Shown piece by piece: positions 23,335-31,406 of a DNA stretch of 64,000 nt. Source of the stretch: an uncultured Prevotellaceae bacterium (GTDB lineage: Bacteria > Bacteroidota > Bacteroidia > Bacteroidales > Muribaculaceae); NCBI GenBank assembly GCA_900318205.1, contig ONJS01000005.1:62001-126000 (forward strand), given 5' to 3'. Within the stretch, counting starts at the first letter, position 1. Each line of letters opens with the position of its first letter. The notes beneath the pieces are model-generated. The model had not been told where the DNA came from. It did no database searches and was given only the letters and a program-made list of their open reading frames with translations. Position numbers and translations under genes: made by a program.

Positions 23335-23342
23335 TACTTTTG
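23335..23342 (+). promoter_or_regulatory. -7 box of the secreted beta-propeller-like gene
   Basis: TACTTTTG matches the consensus, 54 bases before the start; a TTG lies 16 bases upstream. Confidence 0.45.
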
Positions 23343-23396
23343 TAGAGCCGAATGACGATAATCTCATTATTGTATAACTTTTAAATATTCAAGTTT

Positions 23397-25055
23397 ATGA
23401 AGAAATTATTTACTCTAGTTGTAATGGCAGTTTTTGCCATGGGAACGGTGTTTGCCAATTGGCAGCCCAGTGATACCGAGGCCATTCGCCTTGACAAGGA
23501 AGGTGCCGGTGGCCAGGTACAGATGAAAACCCTGCGTACCGATGACGGCAAGATTATCTTGACCTGGTTGCGTGGCGAGAGGACCGACAATGTGTTCTCC
23601 TACAAGCTCCACCTGCAGATCTTTGATGTTAATGGCAATGAGATGTTCGGCGATGAGGGTATCATCGTGTGTGACAAGCGCACGCGCACCTGGACAACCG
23701 ATTATGCCTTGGCCCTTGCGTCTAACGGCGACATTCTGCTGGCATATACCGACATCCGTAACGACCCGAACGAGGAAAATGCCGAGACCTACATCTATCG
23801 TTACAACCAGCAGGGTCAGCCCGTATGGCCTGCCGACGGCATCCTGTTCCCTGCAGGAAGGATGCATGAGAATGCCTTGTCCGTTGAGGACATTGCGCCC
23901 CAAATCTGTGTGAGTGTTGATAACATCTTTGTTGCTGCCAACCACACCGAGTATTACATGGAGGAGGCCAACGAGGATAACTGGTCACCTTCACCCTGGT
24001 TCCCCAACCAGCAGATGCCCGACTCGGTATTGGTCAATGGCGGAGGCTGGTTAATTATGATGATGAATGATGCCGGCGAGTTCACGAGCGAGCAGCCCCT
24101 GATGATCAATTCTAGAATTATCAAGATGGACCCTGCTCCCACTGGCAATGCATATCTGATCTATGACAATAAGAATCTGGGTCTTGATGCTCAGCTCTTG
24201 AATTCTGAACTGCAGAATGTGTGGGGTGATCCCGTAGTCATTGAAGAGAGGCAAGTGTCTAACGGCCAGTATATGCCCACACCTCTCACCGCAGTTAATG
24301 AGGACGATGTGCTGATGATATCTTACAGGGTATTGACCGATTTTTATGGTTACCAGGTTGTCAACTACTTGAATGAGTACGGTGGATATGCCAGTGAGGC
24401 TGTAAGCCTTACAGGTGGTGTCGACGGTGATGCAGGAGCAGCCGCAATGGGTGTCAAGGAGAATAGGGCACTTGTTGCTTGGGAATGGGCATATTCAGGC
24501 TCTGAGTATCACATGAATGCTAATGTGGTCGACGAGGACAACAACTACTTCTGGACGGGCGAGAACACCTATGGTATTTCTCTGGAGATGACCAGTGATT
24601 GGGGCTTTACTCCCGTCAAGGTTATTCCCGTTAATGATGGCTGGGTTGTGCTTTACGGCAATAGCACCAGTTGGAACGGTGCCAACTTCATGGTTGTCAA
24701 GATCGATGAGTTCGGTGGTGAGGTTTGGAGAAAGCAGATCTGCGAGGACAACTTCAAGTCCAGCGGTTTCTCGGTGGTTTACGACGATAAAAATGCTTAT
24801 ATCTTCTACACCCAGGAGACTCAGTATGACGACAATTGGAACGAGATTCCCGGCAGCGCCGGCATGTATGTGATGTGTGTTGACATCGCTGGCAAGACAA
24901 CCGCAGTTTCTGAGGTGAAGACCGAGGCTGGCGTCGCTTCGACCGAGATTTACACCATCGACGGCCGTCGTGTAGATCAGCTTGAGAATGGTGTGAACAT
25001 CGTTCGCACTACCGATACCAATGGCAATGTGACCACCCGGAAAGTGCTCCATTAA
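23397..25055 (+). CDS. Large secreted protein with C-terminal sorting-like tail
   Basis: A 552-residue product with a signal peptide (MKKLFTLVVMAVFAMGTVFA). The body is rich in short repeated strands such as GDILLAYTDIRNDP, LVAWEW and GWVVLYGN, as in beta-propeller proteins, though no family was identified. The last 40 residues (EIYTIDGRRVDQLENGVNIV, then a basic KVLH end) resemble the C-terminal signals of the type IX secretion system, so cell-surface or extracellular placement is likely. It is monocistronic, between the lptG-type gene and a strong terminator. Confidence 0.8.
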   Translation: MKKLFTLVVMAVFAMGTVFANWQPSDTEAIRLDKEGAGGQVQMKTLRTDDGKIILTWLRGERTDNVFSYKLHLQIFDVNGNEMFGDEGIIVCDKRTRTWTTDYALALASNGDILLAYTDIRNDPNEENAETYIYRYNQQGQPVWPADGILFPAGRMHENALSVEDIAPQICVSVDNIFVAANHTEYYMEEANEDNWSPSPWFPNQQMPDSVLVNGGGWLIMMMNDAGEFTSEQPLMINSRIIKMDPAPTGNAYLIYDNKNLGLDAQLLNSELQNVWGDPVVIEERQVSNGQYMPTPLTAVNEDDVLMISYRVLTDFYGYQVVNYLNEYGGYASEAVSLTGGVDGDAGAAAMGVKENRALVAWEWAYSGSEYHMNANVVDEDNNYFWTGENTYGISLEMTSDWGFTPVKVIPVNDGWVVLYGNSTSWNGANFMVVKIDEFGGEVWRKQICEDNFKSSGFSVVYDDKNAYIFYTQETQYDDNWNEIPGSAGMYVMCVDIAGKTTAVSEVKTEAGVASTEIYTIDGRRVDQLENGVNIVRTTDTNGNVTTRKVLH

Positions 25056-25078
25056 GCATTGATATCACTTGACGATTA

Positions 25079-25131
25079 AACCGTCAACCCCGTGCACGTG
25101 TCTAAGCGTGTGGGGTTGGCGGTTTTTTTTG
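25079..25131 (+). terminator. Strong intrinsic terminator
   Basis: AACCGTCAACCCC pairs with GGGGTTGGCGGTT, followed by eight T. Confidence 0.93.
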
Positions 25132-25195
25132 TCCGTGGCTGCTTAAAGCAGTAGTTAAAAAACATTAAAATATTATTGAATTATAACTTTTTGTG

Positions 25196-25213
25196 TAATT
25201 TTGCTTATCTTTG
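25196..25213 (+). promoter_or_regulatory. Overlapping -7 boxes of the surface/redox operon
   Basis: TAATTTTG (25196-25203) and TATCTTTG (25206-25213) both match. The first has a TTG 17 bases upstream. Either would start the transcript 30 to 45 bases before 25250. Confidence 0.5.
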
Positions 25214-25249
25214 CAAATTGATAAAGAATGAACTAAACGTTTGACTATT

Positions 25250-25741
25250 ATGAAAAAGATTTTTTTCTCATTGATTGTTTGCTTGCTTGCTGGTTATGGT
25301 GTTGCTCAGGCCCAGCTGCCTGCTGTTACGCTTAAGACCTTAGATGGTGGCACAGTACAAAGCGAGACGTTGAGCAACGACGGTAAACCGTTTATCATCG
25401 ACTTCTTTGCCACGTGGTGCAAACCGTGTAACCGAGAACTCTCGGCAATTGCCGAGGTCTATGAGGACTGGCAGCAAGAAACGGGTGTGAAGATATTTGC
25501 CGTGAGCATTGACCAGGCTCAGAACATTCACAAGGTAAAACCCCTTGTGGACCAGAACGAGTGGGAATATGACGTGTTGCTTGACCCCAACAGTGATTTG
25601 CTCAAGGCACTGGGTGGACAGATGATTCCCTTTGTCGTCGTCGTGGATGGCAATGGCAACATCGTGGCGAAGCATAGCGGATACACCGACGGTGCTGAGA
25701 ATGAATTAATTGAGGAAGTACGCAAGCTTCTAGCCCAATAG
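25250..25741 (+). CDS. TlpA/ResA-like secreted thioredoxin
   Basis: From the ATG at 25250 the 163-residue product has a signal peptide (IFFSLIVCLLAGYGVAQAQ) and a thioredoxin fold with the active site WCKPC (Cys57, Cys60) and the cis-Pro region QMIPFVVVVD. WCxPC with a KP pair is typical of TlpA-type periplasmic reductants. It lies 18 bases upstream of a beta-barrel gene and in an operon with two Omp28-type proteins that carry their own C-x2-C pairs, so these may be its partners (inference). Confidence 0.93.
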   Translation: MKKIFFSLIVCLLAGYGVAQAQLPAVTLKTLDGGTVQSETLSNDGKPFIIDFFATWCKPCNRELSAIAEVYEDWQQETGVKIFAVSIDQAQNIHKVKPLVDQNEWEYDVLLDPNSDLLKALGGQMIPFVVVVDGNGNIVAKHSGYTDGAENELIEEVRKLLAQ

Positions 25742-25759
25742 TCTCCCATCAACTCTAGA

Positions 25760-27409
25760 ATGAATCCTAAAAAACTGATACCCTTGTTGCTGCCGGTTTT
25801 GTTGCTGGTAGCAACGCCTGTTTACGCTCAGGTGACGCTGAGCGGTAGTGTCCAGAGTGACATCCTTGTTCCGCAAGATGATGACAAAATCGGTACAGAA
25901 CACAGTGATGACAAGGTATTGACCAATACCTATCTGGACCTGAACTTAGGCAGCAAATATGTCGATGCGGGTGCGCGGTTTGAGTTCCTGAAATATCCCT
26001 TGCCCGGCTACGAGCCTGATTTCAAGGGGTGGGGTGTGCCGCACTTCTATGTGAAAGGTCATTACAAGAATGTGGAACTCACCGCCGGTGATTACTATGA
26101 GCAGTTCGGCTCGGGTTTCGTGCTGCGTACCTACGAGGAACGCTCTTTGGGCATTGACAATGCCCTGCGTGGCGGCCGCATCGTCTATAAACCCGTGTCG
26201 GGTGTGACATTGAAGGCCCTGACAGGTAAGCAGCGCCGCTATTGGCACCACAACGATGCCCTCGTTAGCGGTGCTGATATCGAGGTGGGGCTGGAACAGT
26301 TTATCAAGGCGTTAGAGGCTCACGATACCCACATCACCCTGGGTGGCTCGTGGGTCAACAAGCACGAGAAGGCCAATGCCGACGCCATCTTTGTTGATGC
26401 AACCCACAAACTGAATCTGCCTAAGTATGTCAACGCTTGGGATGCTCGAATCAATCTGACGCACAAGGGTTTCAGTGTCCTTGCCGAGTATGCCCAAAAG
26501 ACTCAGGACCCGTCGTTTGACAACGGTTACCATTTTGGCAAGGGCAATGTTGCGATGCTCAGTACCTCCTATTCCCAGAAGGGTATGAGCGTCTTGTTGC
26601 AGGCCAAGCGCAGCGAGGGCATGTCCTTCCGCAGCCGCCGCAGCATGAGCGGTACATCTAGTTACATCAACCACCTGCCTGCCTTTACCCACGACCAGAC
26701 CTACGCCTTGGCTGCACAGTACCCCTACGCCACCAATTCCAACGGCGAGTGGGCATTCCAGGCCGAGTTCGGTTACTCGTTCAAGAAGGGTACGACGTTA
26801 GGTGGCAAGTATGGCACAAAGGTGAAATTCAATCTCTCTCATGTGCGCGGCTTGGACTATGACGGGGTGAAAAATCCTGTTGCCGATGGTCGTGTCATCG
26901 GTAGCAATGGCTATAAGTCCAGTTTCTTCAAAATGGGAGAAACCTACTATCAGGACATCGATGTACAGATTGAGAAACGTTTCACCCGCGATTTCTCACT
27001 TATCTTCATGTACATGAACGAGCGCTATAACATGACCGTCATCGAGGGTCATGGCGGCATGATCAAGAGTAATATCCTGATTGCCGACGGCAAGTATAAA
27101 TTCTCGCCGAAACTGACGCTGCGTTGTGAGTTGCAGTACCAGTTCTGTAAGGGTGACGATGGTGACTGGGCATTTGGCCTGGCTGAACTCTCTTGGGCAC
27201 CCCACTGGATGTTTACCATCAACGACATGTGGAACTGTGGCGAGACCAAAGTGCATTACTATCAAGCCTTGGTGACCTATAGCCTCAAGTCCCACCGCAT
27301 ACAAGCCGGATATGGTCGTACCTGCGCCGGTTTCAACTGCTCGGGCGGCGTCTGCCGCTGGGTTCCTGCGACCCGTGGCTTCACGTTATCCTATAACTAT
27401 AGCTTCTAA
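25760..27409 (+). CDS. DUF6029-like outer-membrane beta-barrel protein
   Basis: The 549-residue product has a signal peptide (PLLLPVLLLVATPVYAQ) and an alternating-strand pattern ending in Phe (TLSYNYSF), as expected for an outer-membrane barrel. Segments such as YYEQFGSGFVLRTYEERSLG and GVTLKALTGKQRRYW fit the Bacteroidota DUF6029 group, whose role is unknown. The gene follows the thioredoxin by 18 bases and precedes the Omp28 lipoprotein by 5, so the three are co-expressed. An export or anchoring role for its surface partners is possible. Confidence 0.82.
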   Translation: MNPKKLIPLLLPVLLLVATPVYAQVTLSGSVQSDILVPQDDDKIGTEHSDDKVLTNTYLDLNLGSKYVDAGARFEFLKYPLPGYEPDFKGWGVPHFYVKGHYKNVELTAGDYYEQFGSGFVLRTYEERSLGIDNALRGGRIVYKPVSGVTLKALTGKQRRYWHHNDALVSGADIEVGLEQFIKALEAHDTHITLGGSWVNKHEKANADAIFVDATHKLNLPKYVNAWDARINLTHKGFSVLAEYAQKTQDPSFDNGYHFGKGNVAMLSTSYSQKGMSVLLQAKRSEGMSFRSRRSMSGTSSYINHLPAFTHDQTYALAAQYPYATNSNGEWAFQAEFGYSFKKGTTLGGKYGTKVKFNLSHVRGLDYDGVKNPVADGRVIGSNGYKSSFFKMGETYYQDIDVQIEKRFTRDFSLIFMYMNERYNMTVIEGHGGMIKSNILIADGKYKFSPKLTLRCELQYQFCKGDDGDWAFGLAELSWAPHWMFTINDMWNCGETKVHYYQALVTYSLKSHRIQAGYGRTCAGFNCSGGVCRWVPATRGFTLSYNYSF

Positions 27410-27414
27410 AAAAG

Positions 27415-28224
27415 ATGAGAAAGATATATCTGACACTTGTGACATTAGGACTGGTGCTGCTCAGCGCCTGTGACGAGATTTCCACCGATGAGCGTTTGAC
27501 CTATGTCGAGCCGCCCGAGGCAGGACGTGCTGTCCTGATCGAGGACTACACGGGGCAGTATTGTGTAAACTGCCCGCGTGCTACCGAGGAGATTGAACGC
27601 CTCATTGAGCAATATGGCGACTCGGTGGTCATTGCCGTGGCAATCCATTCGGGGCCGTTCTCCAAGCAGAAGGGTGAGCCCTCTCCGCTATATACCGAGC
27701 TGGGCGATGAGTATTTCAACCGCTGGAACCTGTCATCTCAGCCCGTGGGCCTGGTAGACAGGCTGTTCGACTCCATGCCCTTCGGCTACACCGATTGGGG
27801 CGGTGGTGTGAACTATGAACTCACCGATTCGCCCACATCCGAAGCCCCCGTGACTTTCTTCATTGACGGTGATTTTGACAGCGAGACCAGAACGGGCTCG
27901 TTCGAAGTGCAGACCGTGGGTCTTGACGAGAATCGCATCAGCGGCAAGTTGCAGATATGGCTTGTCGAGGACAGCATCGACAGCTTCCAACTCATGCCCG
28001 ACGGCTCCCGAGTAGAGCATTATAACCACATGCATGTGTTCCGTACCAGCATCAACGACCCCTGGGGTGATGACGTGACCGTCGGCCATGGCGAGGTGGA
28101 CACCAAGATGTATACATTTGTTATGGATCCCACGTGGGTACCCAAGCACTGTGCTCTTATCACCTTCTTCTATGATGACCAGGGCGTCCGTCAGGTGACC
28201 AAGACAAAATTGAACGTTAACTAA
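27415..28224 (+). CDS. Omp28-related lipoprotein with C-x2-C site
   Basis: A 269-residue lipoprotein (LGLVLLSAC, Cys19) with the Omp28-type thioredoxin-like core: LIEDYTGQYCVNCPRATEEI (Cys50, Cys53), then VIAVAIHSGPF and a beta-rich C-terminal part. Omp28 of Porphyromonas is a surface adhesin candidate; the C-x2-C suggests redox or disulfide chemistry. It could be the substrate or acceptor of the thioredoxin two genes upstream. Confidence 0.88.
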   Translation: MRKIYLTLVTLGLVLLSACDEISTDERLTYVEPPEAGRAVLIEDYTGQYCVNCPRATEEIERLIEQYGDSVVIAVAIHSGPFSKQKGEPSPLYTELGDEYFNRWNLSSQPVGLVDRLFDSMPFGYTDWGGGVNYELTDSPTSEAPVTFFIDGDFDSETRTGSFEVQTVGLDENRISGKLQIWLVEDSIDSFQLMPDGSRVEHYNHMHVFRTSINDPWGDDVTVGHGEVDTKMYTFVMDPTWVPKHCALITFFYDDQGVRQVTKTKLNVN

Positions 28225-28241
28225 AAAACCATAACCGCTTT

Positions 28242-28925
28242 ATGAAGAAATTCTTTACATTATTGTTTGGCTTGTGCTTGTCGATAGGAACGCTACAGGC
28301 ACAAGAGATTGACGAGAGCTTTGTCTTTATGGACGAGGAAGGTGAAATCATTCCTAATGGCGCTACTGTCGTTCGCAATGTGGCTGAACCCTATGATGAT
28401 GCGAGCGAAGTCATCTATTCGGGAATTTCTGTGCTGAATGTGGGTGGGTCAACCGATTATATCAAGATGACCTACGTGATCGAGCGCATTGATAATGGTA
28501 CCTACCAGATTTGCTTTCCCTCGACCTGCAACATGCAGACCGTTACGGGCACCTATCAGACTGGTGTTGGCCAACTCATGGCTGACCTCCAGGACATCCA
28601 GAGCGAGTGGTTCCCTGTAGCCGATGGCGAGTGCATTGTGACGCTGACGATTGAACTGTTCACCAAGCAGGGCCTCTTCCCGCCCAGCTATGTCCACAAG
28701 GCTTTCGGCCCGACCATCACGCTGCATTTCATCAAGGGTGACCTGCCCGATCCAGTCAAGCCCGGTGACGTGAATGGTGATGGCGAGATCAATATCGCCG
28801 ACGTGAATGCCGTCATCGACATGATTTTGACACAGGTCATCGGCAAGAGTGGTGACGTGAATGGTGACAGTGAGGTCAATATCGCTGACGTGAACAGCCT
28901 CATTGACATTATTCTGAACAGTTAA
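28242..28925 (+). CDS. Secreted protein with C-terminal dockerin-like repeats
   Basis: The 227-residue product has a signal peptide ending TLQAQ, a beta-rich middle part without a known family (about 20-165), and a C-terminal dockerin type I domain with two calcium-loop repeats, GDVNGDGEINIADVNAVIDM and GDVNGDSEVNIADVNSLIDI. In cellulosomes such domains bind cohesins; in Bacteroidales they occur on surface proteins whose partners are mostly unknown. No cohesin is in the window. Confidence 0.88.
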   Translation: MKKFFTLLFGLCLSIGTLQAQEIDESFVFMDEEGEIIPNGATVVRNVAEPYDDASEVIYSGISVLNVGGSTDYIKMTYVIERIDNGTYQICFPSTCNMQTVTGTYQTGVGQLMADLQDIQSEWFPVADGECIVTLTIELFTKQGLFPPSYVHKAFGPTITLHFIKGDLPDPVKPGDVNGDGEINIADVNAVIDMILTQVIGKSGDVNGDSEVNIADVNSLIDIILNS

Positions 28926-28954
28926 AAACTCATCATCCTAACCGTTAAATTAAC

Positions 28955-30802
28955 ATGAAAAAGACAATACTTTTCTTGTTGATCTCATTGTTGTTGCCCG
29001 CGACGATGATGGCACAGCCCATTCAGAAAATCATGGGTCACTACGTCAACGACAGCATCTCCAGTGAAGGCTTTTCGGTCACCTCTTCAGGTACGCGCTC
29101 CATCGCTATCATTCTTGAGCCTGAGGAATTGGAGATTTTCCAGGGTGGCAAGATTGTAGCCATCCGTGTCGGCCTTTCCGAGCCGACCAAGATATCAAGG
29201 ATGTTTGTCATCCCTGTGAAGGGTACCAAGTACGGCACTCGCACCGATTGGGAGTGCGACATGGGTGATGCAGGATGGAACACCTTGCAACTGGAAACCC
29301 CTTACGACATTAATTTGGAAGAGGACGAGAAACTCCTGGTGGGATTTTACTACGATCAGGTGCTGAATGTCAACGCGCTCTCGTTTGTCAACGTGGGAAC
29401 GCCTTATGACTGCTACACCTATACCAAGGTGGGCTCTACCTCCAAGTGGAAAGCCATCAATTCTACCAAGAACGGCAACCTCAGCCTTCAGTGCATTGTT
29501 GAAAAGGACAGTTATCCCGACTACAGAATTTCGGCCTATGGGCTGAAAGCCGACAATATCGTTCCGCTGGGCGAGCCGTTGCCTTTTAGCATGGTCGTCA
29601 GCAACCGTGGTGACAAGCAGATTGATGCCAACGCACTCGAACTGAAACTGTCGATTGACGGCAATGAGGTGGCTACTATCTCCAACGATAAGCCGTTTGT
29701 GGATGGCTACTGCGAGATTCATGCAGGTGCTCCTACCGTTGGCATTGGCACGGGTAACCATGTGCTGACTGTGGACTTGACAGCGGTTGACGGACAGCCC
29801 CTTGATGAGCCTATCTCTCAGAGTGCTGAGTTTATCTCCTATGAGCAGGTCTATCCTCGCCAGAAACATCTGGTCGAGCAGCTCACCTCTACCTATTGCA
29901 CCTATTGCCCGCTGGGTAACTCGATGCTCAACATCCTCACGTCCCAGCGTGATGACATCATCTGGGTGGGTATCCACGGCAACCTGGGCTCGGGTGTTGA
30001 TCCCTTCCGTTCCAATCAGGCCGACTCCATCATGTCTTACATGACGGGTGGCAGCATCAGCTATCCTTCTGGCGCGTTTGACCGCAACACCGGATGGAAT
30101 GACGATGTGAGCATTGTGAATGGCCTCGGTTACAGTTCGTCGGCTCATGAGGAGGTCGCCGAGTATTTGGGCTCCTTCTTTGACTTCATCACGGCAACCA
30201 GGCCCACCTTTGTCGGTATCAATGCCGATTGCACCTTTGATGAGGAAACGCGCATGGCGACCGTTTCGGTCTGGGGCGATATGACCGATGACTTTTATGA
30301 GATGATGGGCGAGGATGCACAACTCACGGTCTATATTATTGAAGATGGACTGGTGGCTCCTCAGCTCAATTCCGGTACTTGGATCAATGATTACACGCAC
30401 AACGGCGTCTTCCGCAAGGCTCTCGGTTCAATCAAGGGCCAGCCTCTGAACAAAACCGACGAGACCCATTATAACAATGTCTTTGAGACTGTTATTCCGG
30501 CTGATTGGCAGTGGAACAACCTGCGTGTTGTGGCCTTCGTCAACCGTCCGATTACCAATTACCGTCAAGGCTTCACCGACATGTATGTGAACAATGCCGA
30601 GTCCTTCAAATTCAAGAAAGAAGGCAGTGGAGACATCCCGGGTGACGTGAATGAAGACGGTGAGGTGAATATCGCTGATGTGAACGAGGTGATCGCAATG
30701 ATCTTGGCTCAATCAAGTGATGCTAAGGGTGACCTCAATGGAGACATGGAGGTAAATATTGCCGATGTGAATGCCCTCATGGACATCATCTTGAATAACT
30801 AG
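28955..30802 (+). CDS. Omp28-dockerin fusion, secreted
   Basis: The 615-residue product has a signal peptide (LFLLISLLLPATMMAQ), a beta-sandwich-like N-terminal half (about 25-290, YDQVLNVNALSFVNVGTPYD), an Omp28-type thioredoxin-like part with STYCTYCP (Cys315, Cys318) and WVGIHGNLGSG, and a dockerin domain at about 551-613 with GDVNEDGEVNIADVNEVIAM and GDLNGDMEVNIADVNALMDI. It is the last gene of the operon. Its dockerin closely resembles that of the preceding gene, so the two probably dock to the same receptor. Confidence 0.88.
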   Translation: MKKTILFLLISLLLPATMMAQPIQKIMGHYVNDSISSEGFSVTSSGTRSIAIILEPEELEIFQGGKIVAIRVGLSEPTKISRMFVIPVKGTKYGTRTDWECDMGDAGWNTLQLETPYDINLEEDEKLLVGFYYDQVLNVNALSFVNVGTPYDCYTYTKVGSTSKWKAINSTKNGNLSLQCIVEKDSYPDYRISAYGLKADNIVPLGEPLPFSMVVSNRGDKQIDANALELKLSIDGNEVATISNDKPFVDGYCEIHAGAPTVGIGTGNHVLTVDLTAVDGQPLDEPISQSAEFISYEQVYPRQKHLVEQLTSTYCTYCPLGNSMLNILTSQRDDIIWVGIHGNLGSGVDPFRSNQADSIMSYMTGGSISYPSGAFDRNTGWNDDVSIVNGLGYSSSAHEEVAEYLGSFFDFITATRPTFVGINADCTFDEETRMATVSVWGDMTDDFYEMMGEDAQLTVYIIEDGLVAPQLNSGTWINDYTHNGVFRKALGSIKGQPLNKTDETHYNNVFETVIPADWQWNNLRVVAFVNRPITNYRQGFTDMYVNNAESFKFKKEGSGDIPGDVNEDGEVNIADVNEVIAMILAQSSDAKGDLNGDMEVNIADVNALMDIILNN

Positions 30803-30813
30803 TCAAGCGATAG

Positions 30814-31362
30814 TCAGAACTGAATTTTTGCAGTCAATCCATAGGCCCGGTCACCGAAGGTGGTCGGGCTTATTGCTACATCGACGTTTCCCATGAAGGG
30901 GCGGGTAAAGATAAAGGCACTGCCGGCTCCGATGGCGGCACCGCCCAGCACGTCCCACCAGTCGTGACGGTCGGTCTTGACTCGTCCCCATGCCACAAAA
31001 CTCGACACGACATAGGCCGGTACACCCCATTTCCAGCTATAGCGTTTCATCAGGTAGGTCGAGCCATTGAAGGCGACTGCCGTGTGGGTACTGGGAAAGG
31101 CATGGTGCCCCGTACCGTCAGGGCGGTCCTTGCGGATGCAGAGTTCCAGACCGTAATTTAGCGCTAGACAGGTGGCGGTGCTCAGTCCCAACTGTTTCAA
31201 TCCTTCAGTGTCATGTTTGGCAATGGAAACGCCCAGGGCGGTGGCGTCGGGCAACAGGCACAACACGTCGGTCGTGTGCCTCAAGCCGTCGTCACTGGCA
31301 CAGAGGTTGAGATTGGTGGCAAGTACCACTGCGATGATCAGGAATTGTCGAATGGCTTTCAT
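30814..31362 (-). CDS. PAP2-family phosphatase
   Basis: The 182-residue product has an N-terminal signal or helix and the three phosphatase motifs: K-x6-RP in IRKDRP, PSTHT (His of the second motif) and WGRVKTDRHDWWDV (third motif). Such enzymes dephosphorylate undecaprenyl diphosphate, phosphatidate or lipid A. The C-terminal beta-like end (AYGLTAKIQF) suggests an outer-membrane or periplasmic form. It ends only 11 bases from the convergent Omp28-dockerin gene with no terminator between. Confidence 0.9.
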   Translation of the reverse strand: MKAIRQFLIIAVVLATNLNLCASDDGLRHTTDVLCLLPDATALGVSIAKHDTEGLKQLGLSTATCLALNYGLELCIRKDRPDGTGHHAFPSTHTAVAFNGSTYLMKRYSWKWGVPAYVVSSFVAWGRVKTDRHDWWDVLGGAAIGAGSAFIFTRPFMGNVDVAISPTTFGDRAYGLTAKIQF

Positions 31363-31379
31363 CGTTTCTTATATGACAA

Positions 31380-31406
31380 ACACCTAATACCTAAAGCCTA
31401 ACGCCT
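31380..31406. repeat. Short CCTAA-rich repeat spacer
   Basis: CACCTAATACCTAAAGCCTAA-type repeats join the PAP2 start to the stop of the YgiQ-type gene; it is the complement of the TTAGG-type spacer at 21961. Confidence 0.65.

Noticed and set aside
29195..30400. Long minus-strand frame opposite the Omp28-dockerin gene
   Set aside because: The plus-strand gene has signal peptide and domains; the minus frame is a composition artefact.
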